Source of the DNA: a virus | IMG/VR virus record: IMGVR_UViG_3300005613_000015 | Coordinates: 37,675 to 101,674 of that record | Direction: 5' to 3' (one strand) | DNA length: 64,000 nt | Shown here: piece by piece, positions 41,636-49,734 of the stretch | How the letters are laid out: the number at the start of each line of letters is the position of its first letter | How positions within the stretch are numbered: position 1 is the stretch's first letter | Position numbers and translations under genes: made by a program | The notes under the pieces: model-generated | Told to the model about the DNA's origin: nothing | What the model saw: only the letters and a program-made list of their open reading frames with translations | Database searches by the model: none

Positions 41636-43966
41636 ATGAAAACATTAAAATTAAATCGAATGTCAAACGAGAACACCAGCCCGCAGCCCTATAAGTTGGT
41701 TTATGGCGTACCTAAAGTAACTTGCCTTTGCGCGACTAAAGGTAGATATCAGCTACTTCGCTCTGCGGTGTCTTACTTTATGTTGCAAGACTACCCGAAC
41801 AAAGAGCTTATTATTTTTAACAATCATGAAGTTGATATAGAGCTATCAGACTTTGTTAAAAACCAAGGCAATATTCATCTTGTAAATGCGGGCGAGTTTA
41901 GTTCGATTTCCGATGTGTATAATACAGCATATACTTATGTGGATAGTTTTGGAGGGCAATCCTCTGAGTTTATTGCCATATGGGATGATGATGATATTTA
42001 TTTCCCGTGGCATTTATCGATAGCAGTAAGGCATTTATCTAAAAGTACTACGCATACACACTGTGGTCCTCAAGAGCAGTTGCAAATTAATCACGGTGAA
42101 GATTGTTTTCCAAAACTAGGAGCTATTAGAAGTAGCTGTGAGGGGAGGCTACTGGTTAGAAAATGTCATTTAGATACCTACGGATTTGGTCCCGACACGG
42201 AGGACCCTGCCGCACAACAACATCCACATCCAGCATGGCTGTGGAAAGGTTCTATATTAGAATATCCCTGGCAAGAGAACAGTTTCGTGTATTTTTGGGG
42301 CGATGAGAATAGGGTAAAACCCTACCCGCATTTACAATGCGGTGACGGGAAAGCATGTACGGATACTGGAGGAGGTAAACCGCTATACCCAGGACCCACT
42401 TATTACAAGTTTATTCAAGATAACTTATATTTAAAGAAACATGATGAGGAATACACAGAACAAGAAAAGAAAGAGGTAGTAGATAGACTTAACTCTTACG
42501 ACTGGCAGTTCTTCGAAGAGCGGAAGCTATTCACTTTTTGGGAAGGTGAAAAACCCTACTTCATCGAAAAATGCTTAGAGTCTATGAAGAAAAACTCTAA
42601 TTGTGTTTTTGAAATTTGGGATTCAGACAAGCTAAAGAAAGCTTTTGATATTCCTGCGGAGTACGATAGCCTCACTGTAGAATCTAAGTCGGATTATGTA
42701 AGGCAACGTGTGCTGGCCGAGCAGGGAGGTTTGTGGTTGGATGCTGATACTATTGTTATCTCAGATATGTACGAACCTATTCTCAAATATACTTGGGAAT
42801 ACGACCAAGTAACTCCTTGTGAAAGTAACCATCATCGCGGTGTTATATGTGGTGCCATGGCTTGTAGACCAAAATCACAAGTATTTCAAAGAGTTATGAA
42901 ATCTGTGAATGCTGTGATGCCTTTAAATCTTGGGTGGGCTGATTTAATAAACACGCCTGTAAAAAATACAATTAGAGAATATACATCTAGGAACATGGTT
43001 AAATATGTTGATGAGTCTGTAATGTCTCTTAAACTAGTTCAAAACCCTAAAGGAGGTTTTGGAGAACTTTACTGCTCTCCTACCATGTCCATTTCTGATA
43101 TTGTAATGGATAATACAGCAGGTATTGTTCTGTACGGCTCAAACATCAGGGGAAAGGAAAAACACAGGATGCCGGATGATTACTTGTTGCAGCGATTGAT
43201 TGATAAGTACCTAGATAGTCCTGACGTACAGCAAGTAACTGATAAAATGAATGAACTTAATACGATTAGCGAAGGTGCTTTAGTGGATATTGTTAAGGAG
43301 TCGATTAGCGATTCGATGAGGCATATGTCTAAATTAAGTCCCGATGGAATGTTGCCGAATGGGTGTCCTCAAGGTATGACCTCCCCTAAAATTAGACATC
43401 TTGTTAATTCCCTACTCTCACGAATGCCAAACAATACAAACTACCTAGAGATTGGCACCTGGCAAGGGGGTGTCCTTATCCCAGGTCTTTACGGTAATGA
43501 CCATATTAACGTTTCTGTTATTGATATTTTTACAGACCCCAATGCTCGTAATTATGGAAGTGCGGGATTGGATGGCTGGGAGCATCATACGTCTACGAAA
43601 GAAGCTTTTTTTAGGAATTTGGATGTATATCTTCCTGGTAGAGAATCATTAGAGGTTTATGTTAACGATTGTTTCGAAGATAATATCTTGCCTAACAACC
43701 GCACTTATAAAGTTTACTTTTTTGATGGACCCCACGACAAGGAATCTCAAAAGAAAGCCTTAGTGCAATACGCTGAGTATATGGATGATGTGTTTGTTTA
43801 CCTCGTTGATGATTTTTTGGAGGCTTCCGTACAAGAAGGCACGGAAGAGGGCATAGCTGCTTGTAATCTTGAGGTTCTGTATAAACAGGAGCTATTTTCT
43901 AGGTGGAATGGCGATACTGAAAATTATTGGAATGGGTTTGGAGTATTTGTCTTAAAAAGACTATAA
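41636..43966 (+). CDS. Three-domain fusion: GT-A, GT32-like glycosyltransferase, methyltransferase
   Basis: Positions count from a possible GTG at 41603; I use the ATG at 41636, though 41660 is also possible and none has a good ribosome-binding site. Domain 1 (about 36-290) is GT2-like with C-A-T-K-G-R and W-D-D-D-D (127-131). Domain 2 (about 300-540) is GT32-like with a D-Y-V-R segment and L-W-L-D-A-D (380-382 D-x-D). Domain 3 (about 600-787) has the class I methyltransferase start Y-L-E-I-G-T-W-Q-G-G (614-623). A single chain that adds two sugars and a methyl group is implied. Acceptor unknown. Confidence 0.75.
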   Translation: MKTLKLNRMSNENTSPQPYKLVYGVPKVTCLCATKGRYQLLRSAVSYFMLQDYPNKELIIFNNHEVDIELSDFVKNQGNIHLVNAGEFSSISDVYNTAYTYVDSFGGQSSEFIAIWDDDDIYFPWHLSIAVRHLSKSTTHTHCGPQEQLQINHGEDCFPKLGAIRSSCEGRLLVRKCHLDTYGFGPDTEDPAAQQHPHPAWLWKGSILEYPWQENSFVYFWGDENRVKPYPHLQCGDGKACTDTGGGKPLYPGPTYYKFIQDNLYLKKHDEEYTEQEKKEVVDRLNSYDWQFFEERKLFTFWEGEKPYFIEKCLESMKKNSNCVFEIWDSDKLKKAFDIPAEYDSLTVESKSDYVRQRVLAEQGGLWLDADTIVISDMYEPILKYTWEYDQVTPCESNHHRGVICGAMACRPKSQVFQRVMKSVNAVMPLNLGWADLINTPVKNTIREYTSRNMVKYVDESVMSLKLVQNPKGGFGELYCSPTMSISDIVMDNTAGIVLYGSNIRGKEKHRMPDDYLLQRLIDKYLDSPDVQQVTDKMNELNTISEGALVDIVKESISDSMRHMSKLSPDGMLPNGCPQGMTSPKIRHLVNSLLSRMPNNTNYLEIGTWQGGVLIPGLYGNDHINVSVIDIFTDPNARNYGSAGLDGWEHHTSTKEAFFRNLDVYLPGRESLEVYVNDCFEDNILPNNRTYKVYFFDGPHDKESQKKALVQYAEYMDDVFVYLVDDFLEASVQEGTEEGIAACNLEVLYKQELFSRWNGDTENYWNGFGVFVLKRL

Positions 43967-43967
43967 T
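43962..43967 (+). promoter_or_regulatory. -10 box giving leaderless uvsX mRNA
   Basis: TATAAT overlaps the stop region of the glycosyltransferase fusion and lies five bases before the uvsX ATG. Confidence 0.5.
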
Positions 43968-43972
43968 AGGGC

Positions 43973-44941
43973 ATGAGCTTCCTAGATGACATCTGCAAGC
44001 GCCTCGAAGGTGCAGCCCTCCTTTCCGAAGAAGACCAGATTCATGGATTCGTAGATTCAGGTTCCTATGCCTTGAACAAAGTCCTTTCTGGTCGCTACGA
44101 TGGTGGATATCCTATCGGTTCCATCACCGAAATATTCGGAGAGAGCAGCACGGCGAAGACTGTCTTTCTTACACACGCCTTCGTAGGCGCACAAAAGAAA
44201 GGCTACTACACCTTGATGATTGATAATGAACACGCTTACTCTCCTACGTTCGCTAGAACTCTAGGAGTTGACCCAGAAAGATTAATCTATTTAATGCCAG
44301 AGTCTATGGAAGAGTGCTTTCTGGCAATCGAAAATGCTATCCTAGCTATCCGTGAAAAAGACAAAGAAACCCCAATTATTATTGGTTACGACTCCATTGG
44401 TGTATCCCCGACCAAGAAAGAGATGGAGGACGATTTCGGCAAGAACTCAGAAATGGCAGGAGCCCTTCGCGCAAAGGTTGCTGGCCAATGTCTCCGCAGG
44501 ATTAACCCGCTTCTACGCAAACACAAAGCGGCGCTGCTTATCATTAATCAGGTTCGTAGTAAAGTCGGCGTAATGTTTGGCGACCCTCGTACAAAAGCAG
44601 GGGGCGGAAAGGCTCTTCTATACTACTGTGGAGTCTCAATCGAAACCTCTTCAAATAAGAGTGATGTTTTATACGATGATGTAAAGAACCCTCTTGGTAT
44701 TAAAGGCAACATCAAGTGCGTCAAGAATAAAGTTACGGTTCCCTACCAAGACTGCGAGTTTAAATTGCTGTACGATAAAGGTTTAGAGAAAGACTACGGG
44801 CTTACTACATATGCCTATAAGAAAGGCCAGGTAACTTGTCCTGCAAAAGGGTGGTACTCTCTTGATGGGGAATCAAAGCACCGCGCTATTGACCTGAACG
44901 CTCTTATTGCTGAAAAGATTGTGTCTGGAGAGCTAGAGTAA
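43973..44941 (+). CDS. uvsX: RecA-like recombinase UvsX
   Basis: The 322-residue protein has a RecA core: Walker A G-E-S-S-T-A-K-T (56-63), Walker B-like I-I-I-G-Y-D-S, and I-I-N-Q-V-R-S-K-V-G (about 195-204) including the DNA-binding loop L2 start. It catalyses strand exchange in recombination-dependent replication with gp32 and gp46/47. Shorter than T4 UvsX but with all core motifs. TAATG overlap with the next gene. Confidence 0.92.
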   Translation: MSFLDDICKRLEGAALLSEEDQIHGFVDSGSYALNKVLSGRYDGGYPIGSITEIFGESSTAKTVFLTHAFVGAQKKGYYTLMIDNEHAYSPTFARTLGVDPERLIYLMPESMEECFLAIENAILAIREKDKETPIIIGYDSIGVSPTKKEMEDDFGKNSEMAGALRAKVAGQCLRRINPLLRKHKAALLIINQVRSKVGVMFGDPRTKAGGGKALLYYCGVSIETSSNKSDVLYDDVKNPLGIKGNIKCVKNKVTVPYQDCEFKLLYDKGLEKDYGLTTYAYKKGQVTCPAKGWYSLDGESKHRAIDLNALIAEKIVSGELE

Positions 44942-45210
44942 TGTTGTATGAGATAATAGGAATTGTGATAGCAGTTGTAGGGCTTAGTATTACCTTTCTG
45001 TCTGCAATCCTATTACCGTTTGCTTTTATACGGTGTATCTTCTCGCTTTTCTCCGCAGGAGAAGCGATTGAGGATTACTTTGACGAGGTTGATGGTGTGA
45101 AACCAGAGAAACCAGAGAAACCCAAGAAAAAATCTTCCAAGCAATCGTCCAAACCCGTTATTGATGCTTATGACGAGAAATTTAAACTACCAGCGAATCC
45201 GTTCGCGTAA
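44941..45210 (+). CDS. Small membrane protein with basic tail
   Basis: The 89-residue protein has a long hydrophobic region (about 3-38, possibly two passes) followed by an acidic then Lys/Pro-rich soluble tail. No family recognised. It is translated from the TAATG overlap with uvsX. An inner-membrane role is likely; function unknown. Confidence 0.5.
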   Translation: MLYEIIGIVIAVVGLSITFLSAILLPFAFIRCIFSLFSAGEAIEDYFDEVDGVKPEKPEKPKKKSSKQSSKPVIDAYDEKFKLPANPFA

Positions 45211-45223
45211 CTAAATACTGTAA
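45211..45223 (+). promoter_or_regulatory. Candidate late promoter motif
   Basis: CTAAATACTGTAA lies 25 bases before the ATG at 45236, directly after the stop of the membrane protein; an AGAGG ribosome-binding site follows. Confidence 0.45.
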
Positions 45224-45235
45224 GAGGTAATACTT

Positions 45236-45655
45236 ATGGTAAATTTATTCAACGGTTGGAACCTTAATCTGGACGAAAAGAAGAAAACGGGCTTTAAAGA
45301 GACTGACAAAGAGGGTAAGAAAGCTGAGTTCGACCCACGTAAGACTCGAATCCCGTCCTTCGATAAGATTGCAGATGCTCTTAGTAAGGCAAGTTATGGG
45401 CAAATCTTTACTACTCCACAGTCCAATAACATTTATGTAATCACTCGCGGTACATGGGGTGAGAAGTCCAAAGATAAGGTTGTTAAAAGTTTCCCCGCAG
45501 GAACCCCCTACCAGGAAATCAAAGCCTACTCTGAGCGTACAAAAGCGAAGCACGGGGGCAAGGCTGTGAAGAAAGGTGAGGCAGGTCGTGAGGAAGCTGG
45601 ATACGCCACTAAAAAGAACAAAGACCGTGTAAAGAACTTCAAACCTGTAAACTGA
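45236..45655 (+). CDS. Hypothetical basic protein
   Basis: The 139-residue, Lys-rich protein contains a central beta-like segment (about 50-75, Y-V-I-T-R-G-T-W-G) flanked by charged regions. No family recognised. The late-type motif upstream suggests late expression, possibly a virion or nucleoid-associated protein. Confidence 0.45.
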   Translation: MVNLFNGWNLNLDEKKKTGFKETDKEGKKAEFDPRKTRIPSFDKIADALSKASYGQIFTTPQSNNIYVITRGTWGEKSKDKVVKSFPAGTPYQEIKAYSERTKAKHGGKAVKKGEAGREEAGYATKKNKDRVKNFKPVN

Positions 45656-45656
45656 T

Positions 45657-45989
45657 ATGGTTAGAAACTATGTGCCCAAAAAAAGTTTCTTCGAGCCGTC
45701 TCGAATTCATAAACTTGCAAAGGATGTTCTGTCCGATTGCAAGGATGACCGCGAGCGTGCGTTAGAAACTTTTACTTACTTTAAAGACTTGGTTTCGTCT
45801 AATCCAGAGGACGACAAAGCCAAGGCTGAAATGATTCATGCTCTAGGACTTTCACAAGATGCGAATGATAAGATTGTGAAAGTTCTGGACATGATGATTA
45901 AAATGACGCAGGCTGAGAAAAAAATCGCTGCGGATAAAACTCCTAAAACCGAATCGTTGTCCTTTGAAGATTTAAGAAAGAATGGCTGA
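45657..45989 (+). CDS. Hypothetical helical protein
   Basis: The 110-residue, predominantly helical and charged protein starts one base after the previous stop and overlaps the AAA+ gene by 8 bases. Size and composition resemble small adaptor or terminase-small-subunit-like proteins, but no motif confirms this. Confidence 0.4.
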   Translation: MVRNYVPKKSFFEPSRIHKLAKDVLSDCKDDRERALETFTYFKDLVSSNPEDDKAKAEMIHALGLSQDANDKIVKVLDMMIKMTQAEKKIAADKTPKTESLSFEDLRKNG

Positions 45990-47205
45990 ATCAGATGTGT
46001 ATGTCGTATACAACCCTCATATTGATGAGTTTGTAAGGATTAAGAAGTTTTCCGAAGATGAAGTATTAGAACTCATTAAGAAGTTCGGTACAATCATCAA
46101 TCAACCGAATGCCAAGATTACAGAGTATGTAAAAACTGTACTGGCTTCTACTATTTGTGATTACTGCGCTTCGAAAGCCTCAAAATCCTTAGAGTCCCTG
46201 TTTGAGTGCGTTGTCGAGGTTTATCCCATCTTTCAAATTGATTTCGTTTGCAAGGCACTTAATGACCTGTCGGACGATGAATCAGAAAACAACGAGAAAG
46301 TATCTATTACCCGCTCTCTCGACCAGATTGAGAAGCTAACAGTCAAGCTGAAATCAAAGCTAGTAGGACAGCCTACCGCAGTTGACGAATGTATCAAATC
46401 TATCAAGCTAATGAGTTCTGGGCTTGGTAAGTTTGTATCTATGTTCTTCGTTGGTCCTACTGGTGTAGGTAAGACTGAGCTTGCACGCCTTCTTGCCTCT
46501 GAGCATCTAGGAAACTCTAAGAAGCTGCTTAAGATTAACTGTGGAGAATACTCTACAGGACATGAGTACGCTAAACTAATTGGCTCTCCTCCAGGTTATG
46601 TTGGCCACAACGAGAAAGGCATTCTGTCTGAGAAGGCAGAGGAGTCTTCTGAGTGGGTAATTCTTTTTGATGAAATCGAGAAGGCTCACCCTAAGCTAAT
46701 GAACCTTCTTCTTGGTTTTCTTGATGATGGAAAGATTACAGATAGCCGTGGAACAGAGCTAGATTTTAGCGACTCTATAATCTGCTTCACAAGTAACATT
46801 GGCATTAAGAACAATGTAGGGAAGAGACTTGTAGGATTCGGTAAAAGCGTTCAAACATACGAAGGAGCCAAGGAAAACATTGAGAAGGATTTCAAGAATC
46901 ACTTTAGCCCAGAATTCATCAACCGTTTAGATAGTGTAATCTACTTCAACCAGCTTACCAAAGAAGATGCGGCTGAAATTACAAAAATTCAGCTAAAAAA
47001 ATTACCAATTAAAATTACCAAGCGTCTTGTTGATTTTGTTGTCGAGGGTGCGTTTTCTCCTGAATATGGAGCGCGTAACATTAAACGATTTATTCGCAAC
47101 AATATAACCATTTGTTTGGCAGATACGATTCTTAAGGATGGTAGAAAAGAACTGTATAAATGCAGCTTCAAAGATAATGCTTTGTGCGTATCTGCTATTG
47201 AATAA
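45982..47205 (+). CDS. ClpA/ClpB-type AAA+ unfoldase with one ATPase ring
   Basis: The 407-residue protein has a unique N-domain (about 1-110), then a Clp-type AAA+ module: Walker A G-P-T-G-V-G-K-T (158-165), pore loop G-S-P-P-G-Y-V-G (201-208), Walker B I-L-F-D-E-I-E (227-233), sensor 1 T-S-N (270-272), arginine finger in F-I-N-R-L-D (312-317) and the C-terminal small domain. A V-G-F tripeptide at 284-286 lies where ClpA has its ClpP-binding I-G-L loop. It may unfold host or phage proteins, alone or with host ClpP. Confidence 0.8.
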   Translation: MAESDVYVVYNPHIDEFVRIKKFSEDEVLELIKKFGTIINQPNAKITEYVKTVLASTICDYCASKASKSLESLFECVVEVYPIFQIDFVCKALNDLSDDESENNEKVSITRSLDQIEKLTVKLKSKLVGQPTAVDECIKSIKLMSSGLGKFVSMFFVGPTGVGKTELARLLASEHLGNSKKLLKINCGEYSTGHEYAKLIGSPPGYVGHNEKGILSEKAEESSEWVILFDEIEKAHPKLMNLLLGFLDDGKITDSRGTELDFSDSIICFTSNIGIKNNVGKRLVGFGKSVQTYEGAKENIEKDFKNHFSPEFINRLDSVIYFNQLTKEDAAEITKIQLKKLPIKITKRLVDFVVEGAFSPEYGARNIKRFIRNNITICLADTILKDGRKELYKCSFKDNALCVSAIE

Positions 47206-47234
47206 ATCGTAGGGGTGTCTACCCACGTACACTA

Positions 47235-47240
47235 TATAAT
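47235..47240 (+). promoter_or_regulatory. -10 box giving leaderless mRNA
   Basis: TATAAT lies five bases before the ATG at 47246. No convincing -35 box. Confidence 0.45.
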
Positions 47241-47245
47241 GTATC

Positions 47246-47533
47246 ATGGATACTGCCCCTGACTCCACATTAACCACGCACATGGAACCTCAAAAAACTG
47301 CCTCTAGTTGGATTGGACATATTATTACTCTTTTGCTTGCAGGGACTGCTGGTGGGGTTGGATACGGCAGCGTTGAGTCTAGACTGGCTACTCTTGAAGC
47401 CCGTGTAAACACGATGGATAGTCAAGTAGTGCTAGAGCTTCGTGATATGAAACAGGATTTAGGCGACCTACGAGTGAACATCGCAGAGATGGGTCAGGAC
47501 ATCCGCTGGCTTAAGGAAAAATCTAGAAATTAG
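47246..47533 (+). CDS. Membrane-anchored coiled-coil protein
   Basis: The 95-residue protein has a short soluble N-terminus, one membrane helix (about 21-41, Gly-rich) and a C-terminal coiled coil (about 43-95). This N-in membrane plus periplasmic coiled coil resembles inner-membrane spanins or holin accessory proteins. No lysis enzyme is adjacent, so the assignment is tentative. Confidence 0.45.
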   Translation: MDTAPDSTLTTHMEPQKTASSWIGHIITLLLAGTAGGVGYGSVESRLATLEARVNTMDSQVVLELRDMKQDLGDLRVNIAEMGQDIRWLKEKSRN

Positions 47534-47556
47534 CCTCAAATCTCGCCCGGGGTGAC

Positions 47557-47585
47557 TATAACATAGTGTGGGCAAGGTCGCCCAC
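47557..47585 (+). promoter_or_regulatory. Promoter with immediate 5' leader hairpin
   Basis: TATAAC (47557-47562) is followed by GTGGGC (47568-47573), loop AAGGTC, and GCCCAC (47580-47585), then CTAACC. This repeats the gp32 layout: -10 box, then a 6-bp stem with 6-base loop at the predicted 5' end, followed by CTAACC. Confidence 0.45.
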
Positions 47586-47609
47586 CTAACCCTAACCAAG
47601 CGAGATAAT

Positions 47610-47882
47610 ATGAAGCAAGTTAATTTCCGTTACTCGAACGCGCAAAACGACCCGACCCCGAGTGTTCTGGTCACTACGCAGAACCAGCACATGATTCGCG
47701 GTTTCAACACCAACTATCTGACCAAGGGGCAAGCGACCCGAATTCAGAACGAATGGCGTAAGATTCAGAATCAGCGTTGGAGCACTTCTACGAAGGAGCG
47801 CGTTCTCATCAACCGCGTCGGCAGTCCTGCCCGAAACTCGTTCCGCATGTACCGAACTGAGGGCGTGCAGAACATCGACTGA
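47610..47882 (+). CDS. Small basic protein, monocistronic, likely highly expressed
   Basis: The ATG at 47610 (residue 15 of a longer upstream GTG frame) fits the leader. The 90-residue product is basic and rich in Arg, Asn and Gln, with G-F-N-T-N-Y-L (about 31-37) and a C-terminal basic helix. It uses more GC-rich codons than its neighbours, like gp23, and has its own promoter, leader hairpin and strong terminator. These point to abundant expression. No family recognised; DNA- or RNA-binding is plausible. Confidence 0.5.
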   Translation: MKQVNFRYSNAQNDPTPSVLVTTQNQHMIRGFNTNYLTKGQATRIQNEWRKIQNQRWSTSTKERVLINRVGSPARNSFRMYRTEGVQNID

Positions 47883-47919
47883 GCCTAAAATCCTGTTGTA
47901 ACCGCCCGAGGCGGTTGGG

Positions 47920-47958
47920 TGAGAGAGACTTCTTTCGAAGTCTCTCTTTTTTTTTTTT
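47920..47958 (+). terminator. Strong intrinsic terminator
   Basis: AGAGAGACTTC (47922-47932) and GAAGTCTCTCT (47937-47947) form an 11-bp stem closed by a 4-base loop, followed by a run of T residues. A smaller GC-rich hairpin (AACCGCC/GGCGGTT) precedes it at about 47899-47916. Confidence 0.9.
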
Positions 47959-47987
47959 GTATAGGCTATTGTTCTAATAACAACCTA

Positions 47988-47993
47988 TATAAT
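47988..47993 (+). promoter_or_regulatory. -10 box for the paired small structural genes
   Basis: TATAAT lies six bases before the ATG at 48000, downstream of the strong terminator. Confidence 0.45.
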
Positions 47994-47999
47994 TTTGTT

Positions 48000-48431
48000 A
48001 TGAGTAATCCTTTTACAGCCACAGGTAGCGCCGAGACGAGAGCCGAACAAGCAATAAATTCTTTTGTCCAGACCGTTTGTATTTCAAATGCTAGTACTGA
48101 TTTTCCTGGCACATGGACCGCTGGGTCGGACCATTTAGGATTAGGGGCTTCGGGAGTAACCGCGATAACTTGCCCTGAAGGAAAATCTATTATTTTGTTA
48201 GAAGTAATCGCATCTGTAACAAGCGTAGCTACCGCATCAACTCCCTTTGGGTTTACTTTAGCGGAGCAAGACTCAAGTGACGATATTATCCGTATGTCTG
48301 TTAATGGAGGTTCTACTGGTCGTTGGGAAGGTCCGGTAAAACTTACCAAAGAAAAGTCTTTAATATACTATAAAGGAACCTGTCAGAACACCGCAGTTGG
48401 AACTATTGTACTTTCATATTTAATAACATGA
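48000..48431 (+). CDS. Beta-rich protein, possible virion decoration
   Basis: The ATG at 48000 is chosen because the upstream in-frame region contains the terminator. The 143-residue product is rich in Ser, Thr, Gly and Ala, without Lys-rich regions, and has a beta-sandwich-like pattern. It overlaps the next gene by 4 bases; both have similar composition and may be related. Likely small virion or adhesin-type proteins; no family recognised. Confidence 0.45.
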   Translation: MSNPFTATGSAETRAEQAINSFVQTVCISNASTDFPGTWTAGSDHLGLGASGVTAITCPEGKSIILLEVIASVTSVATASTPFGFTLAEQDSSDDIIRMSVNGGSTGRWEGPVKLTKEKSLIYYKGTCQNTAVGTIVLSYLIT

Positions 48432-48934
48432 TACCTACAAAATCCAACCAATATGTAGACACGGCTCACGTTACTTTTTTTGAAGGAAACTGGACAATAG
48501 ACGGAACGAGTCGTGATGTAGATTACCCTGGGGTGAGCGCTACCGGAGCGCATTTGCAAGCATCCTCTTCTGCTAACTCTTTTCAAACTATAATCGAGAA
48601 TGACGACCCCTCTAAGTCTATTTTGATTTCTCGTATAACAGTTTTTCACGGGGCGAGAGAACCAAACCCAATAGACCCGTATGTAGGCACTTTTGCCTGC
48701 GCGGGGGCTGGCAACGACTTTTTTCGATATAGCGTAAACTCTTTTGGAAACGATTGCATATCCAATACTTTAATCGCATTACCTCCAGCTACAAGTCTAC
48801 TTCATTATTCTGTTCTCGGTCCTACAAGCAATAAAACTTATAGTATTGTTATTAATTACAGACTTGTATCTGCCGTAGAAGGTGTTTCGACCGAAACCAC
48901 AACTACAGTAGCCGCTGGGGGTGGGGGTCGATAA
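48428..48934 (+). CDS. Beta-rich protein with Thr/Gly tail
   Basis: The 168-residue protein starts in the ATGA overlap with the gene before it. It has a Ser/Thr/Asn-rich beta pattern and ends in T-E-T-T-T-T-V-A-A-G-G-G-G, a tail recalling the Thr-rich linkers of the fibre genes. Probably works with its partner as a surface or virion protein. No motif for an enzyme. Confidence 0.45.
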   Translation: MIPTKSNQYVDTAHVTFFEGNWTIDGTSRDVDYPGVSATGAHLQASSSANSFQTIIENDDPSKSILISRITVFHGAREPNPIDPYVGTFACAGAGNDFFRYSVNSFGNDCISNTLIALPPATSLLHYSVLGPTSNKTYSIVINYRLVSAVEGVSTETTTTVAAGGGGR

Positions 48935-48984
48935 AAAAATCACTTTTTTCCTCAGAACCCATACTACTCTGTCTATTACAAGGC

Positions 48985-49203
48985 ATGAGACATATCAAAG
49001 CCGAGTATTTCGCGGAGGCTGGCGATGAGAAGACCGCAGGAACTATTATTATCCGTGGGGATGTGATTGTTTCTGTGTATAGTCTTCCTGGCTATTCCAA
49101 GCGAACTATGATTTTGACCGAACAGGGTCTTAAATTTTGCCTCAAAGGAAAGCCAGATGAGTTTATGCCTTCTGAGGAACTACTAACCGAGGCACTTGCC
49201 TAA
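48985..49203 (+). CDS. Small hypothetical protein
   Basis: The 72-residue product has a short beta-rich core and no recognised motif. A TATTAC box five bases before the ATG follows the leaderless pattern of other genes here. It lies 10 bases ahead of the next small gene. Confidence 0.4.
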   Translation: MRHIKAEYFAEAGDEKTAGTIIIRGDVIVSVYSLPGYSKRTMILTEQGLKFCLKGKPDEFMPSEELLTEALA

Positions 49204-49213
49204 AGAAAATACC

Positions 49214-49414
49214 ATGACTGAAAACCCACAAGATAAATTTCTCTCCCAAATGCTAGAGGGTTACGAGAAGGGGCTGGAGGGCATCTCCAATTACATTGAG
49301 GAAACTCAAACCCAACTAGAGCAGGCAATTGCTCGTCGCGAAGAAATGATTCGTGATGTTGACGAGCTTAAGGCACTTCTTAGTCTTGAAGAAGAAGTGG
49401 CTGTTGCTGACTGA
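49214..49414 (+). CDS. Small coiled-coil protein
   Basis: The ATG at 49214 is preferred to a TTG at 49196. The 66-residue product is acidic and helical with coiled-coil heptads at about 15-55. Function unknown. A terminator follows. Confidence 0.45.
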   Translation: MTENPQDKFLSQMLEGYEKGLEGISNYIEETQTQLEQAIARREEMIRDVDELKALLSLEEEVAVAD

Positions 49415-49435
49415 TAAACCAGTAATTCTGGATGT

Positions 49436-49470
49436 GCCTGCCATCGTTCGTGCGACGGCAGGCTTTTTTT
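49436..49470 (+). terminator. Intrinsic terminator before the tRNA region
   Basis: GCCTGCC (49436-49442) pairs with GGCAGGC (49457-49463), followed by seven T residues. Confidence 0.85.
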
Positions 49471-49504
49471 ATAGATACAGCGTTCGAATCGCCTCGCCCA
49501 GAGC

Positions 49505-49510
49505 TATAAT
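49505..49510 (+). promoter_or_regulatory. -10 box for the tRNA transcript
   Basis: TATAAT with no clear -35 box, placed so that transcription would begin near 49517, just before a structured leader and two tRNA genes. Confidence 0.45.
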
Positions 49511-49515
49511 AGACT

Positions 49516-49575
49516 GTCGCAAGAAGGGCTGCCCGAGAGGGTAGCTGCTCCGAATAAGACGCGGCTTCTTGTGGT
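49516..49575 (+). ncRNA. Structured leader RNA upstream of tRNAs
   Basis: After the TATAAT box, CAAGAAG and CTTCTTG can form an outer stem enclosing GCTGCCC-GAGA-GGGTAGC, a 7-bp hairpin with a GNRA tetraloop. The segment ends just before tRNA-Ile. It may be a processed leader or a small RNA; no known class recognised. Confidence 0.3.
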
Positions 49576-49579
49576 ATAT

Positions 49580-49656
49580 GCGCCCATAGCTCAATTGGTC
49601 AGAGCACTCGTCTTATATGCGATAGGTTCTAGGTTCAAGTCCTAGTGGGCGTACCA
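49580..49656 (+). tRNA. tRNA-Ile (anticodon UAU)
   Basis: A full cloverleaf can be drawn: acceptor GCGCCCA/TGGGCGT, D arm GCTC/GAGC, anticodon loop CTTATAT with UAU at 34-36, T arm CTAGG-TTCAAGT-CCTAG, encoded CCA. The outer anticodon-stem pair (27-43) is a mismatch. It would read AUA directly, rather than via lysidine-modified CAU as in most bacteria. Confidence 0.85.
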
Positions 49657-49734
49657 AAAACATCTAGAGGCAGGATTTAGAGACATCTCTTCGTTCTTCG
49701 TGGTTGGCTCAATCCATAAGACCTCTTCTTACAA

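Noticed and set aside
47246-47533. Firm holin or spanin call
   Set aside because: Membrane helix plus coiled coil is suggestive, but no endolysin or partner spanin gene is adjacent.
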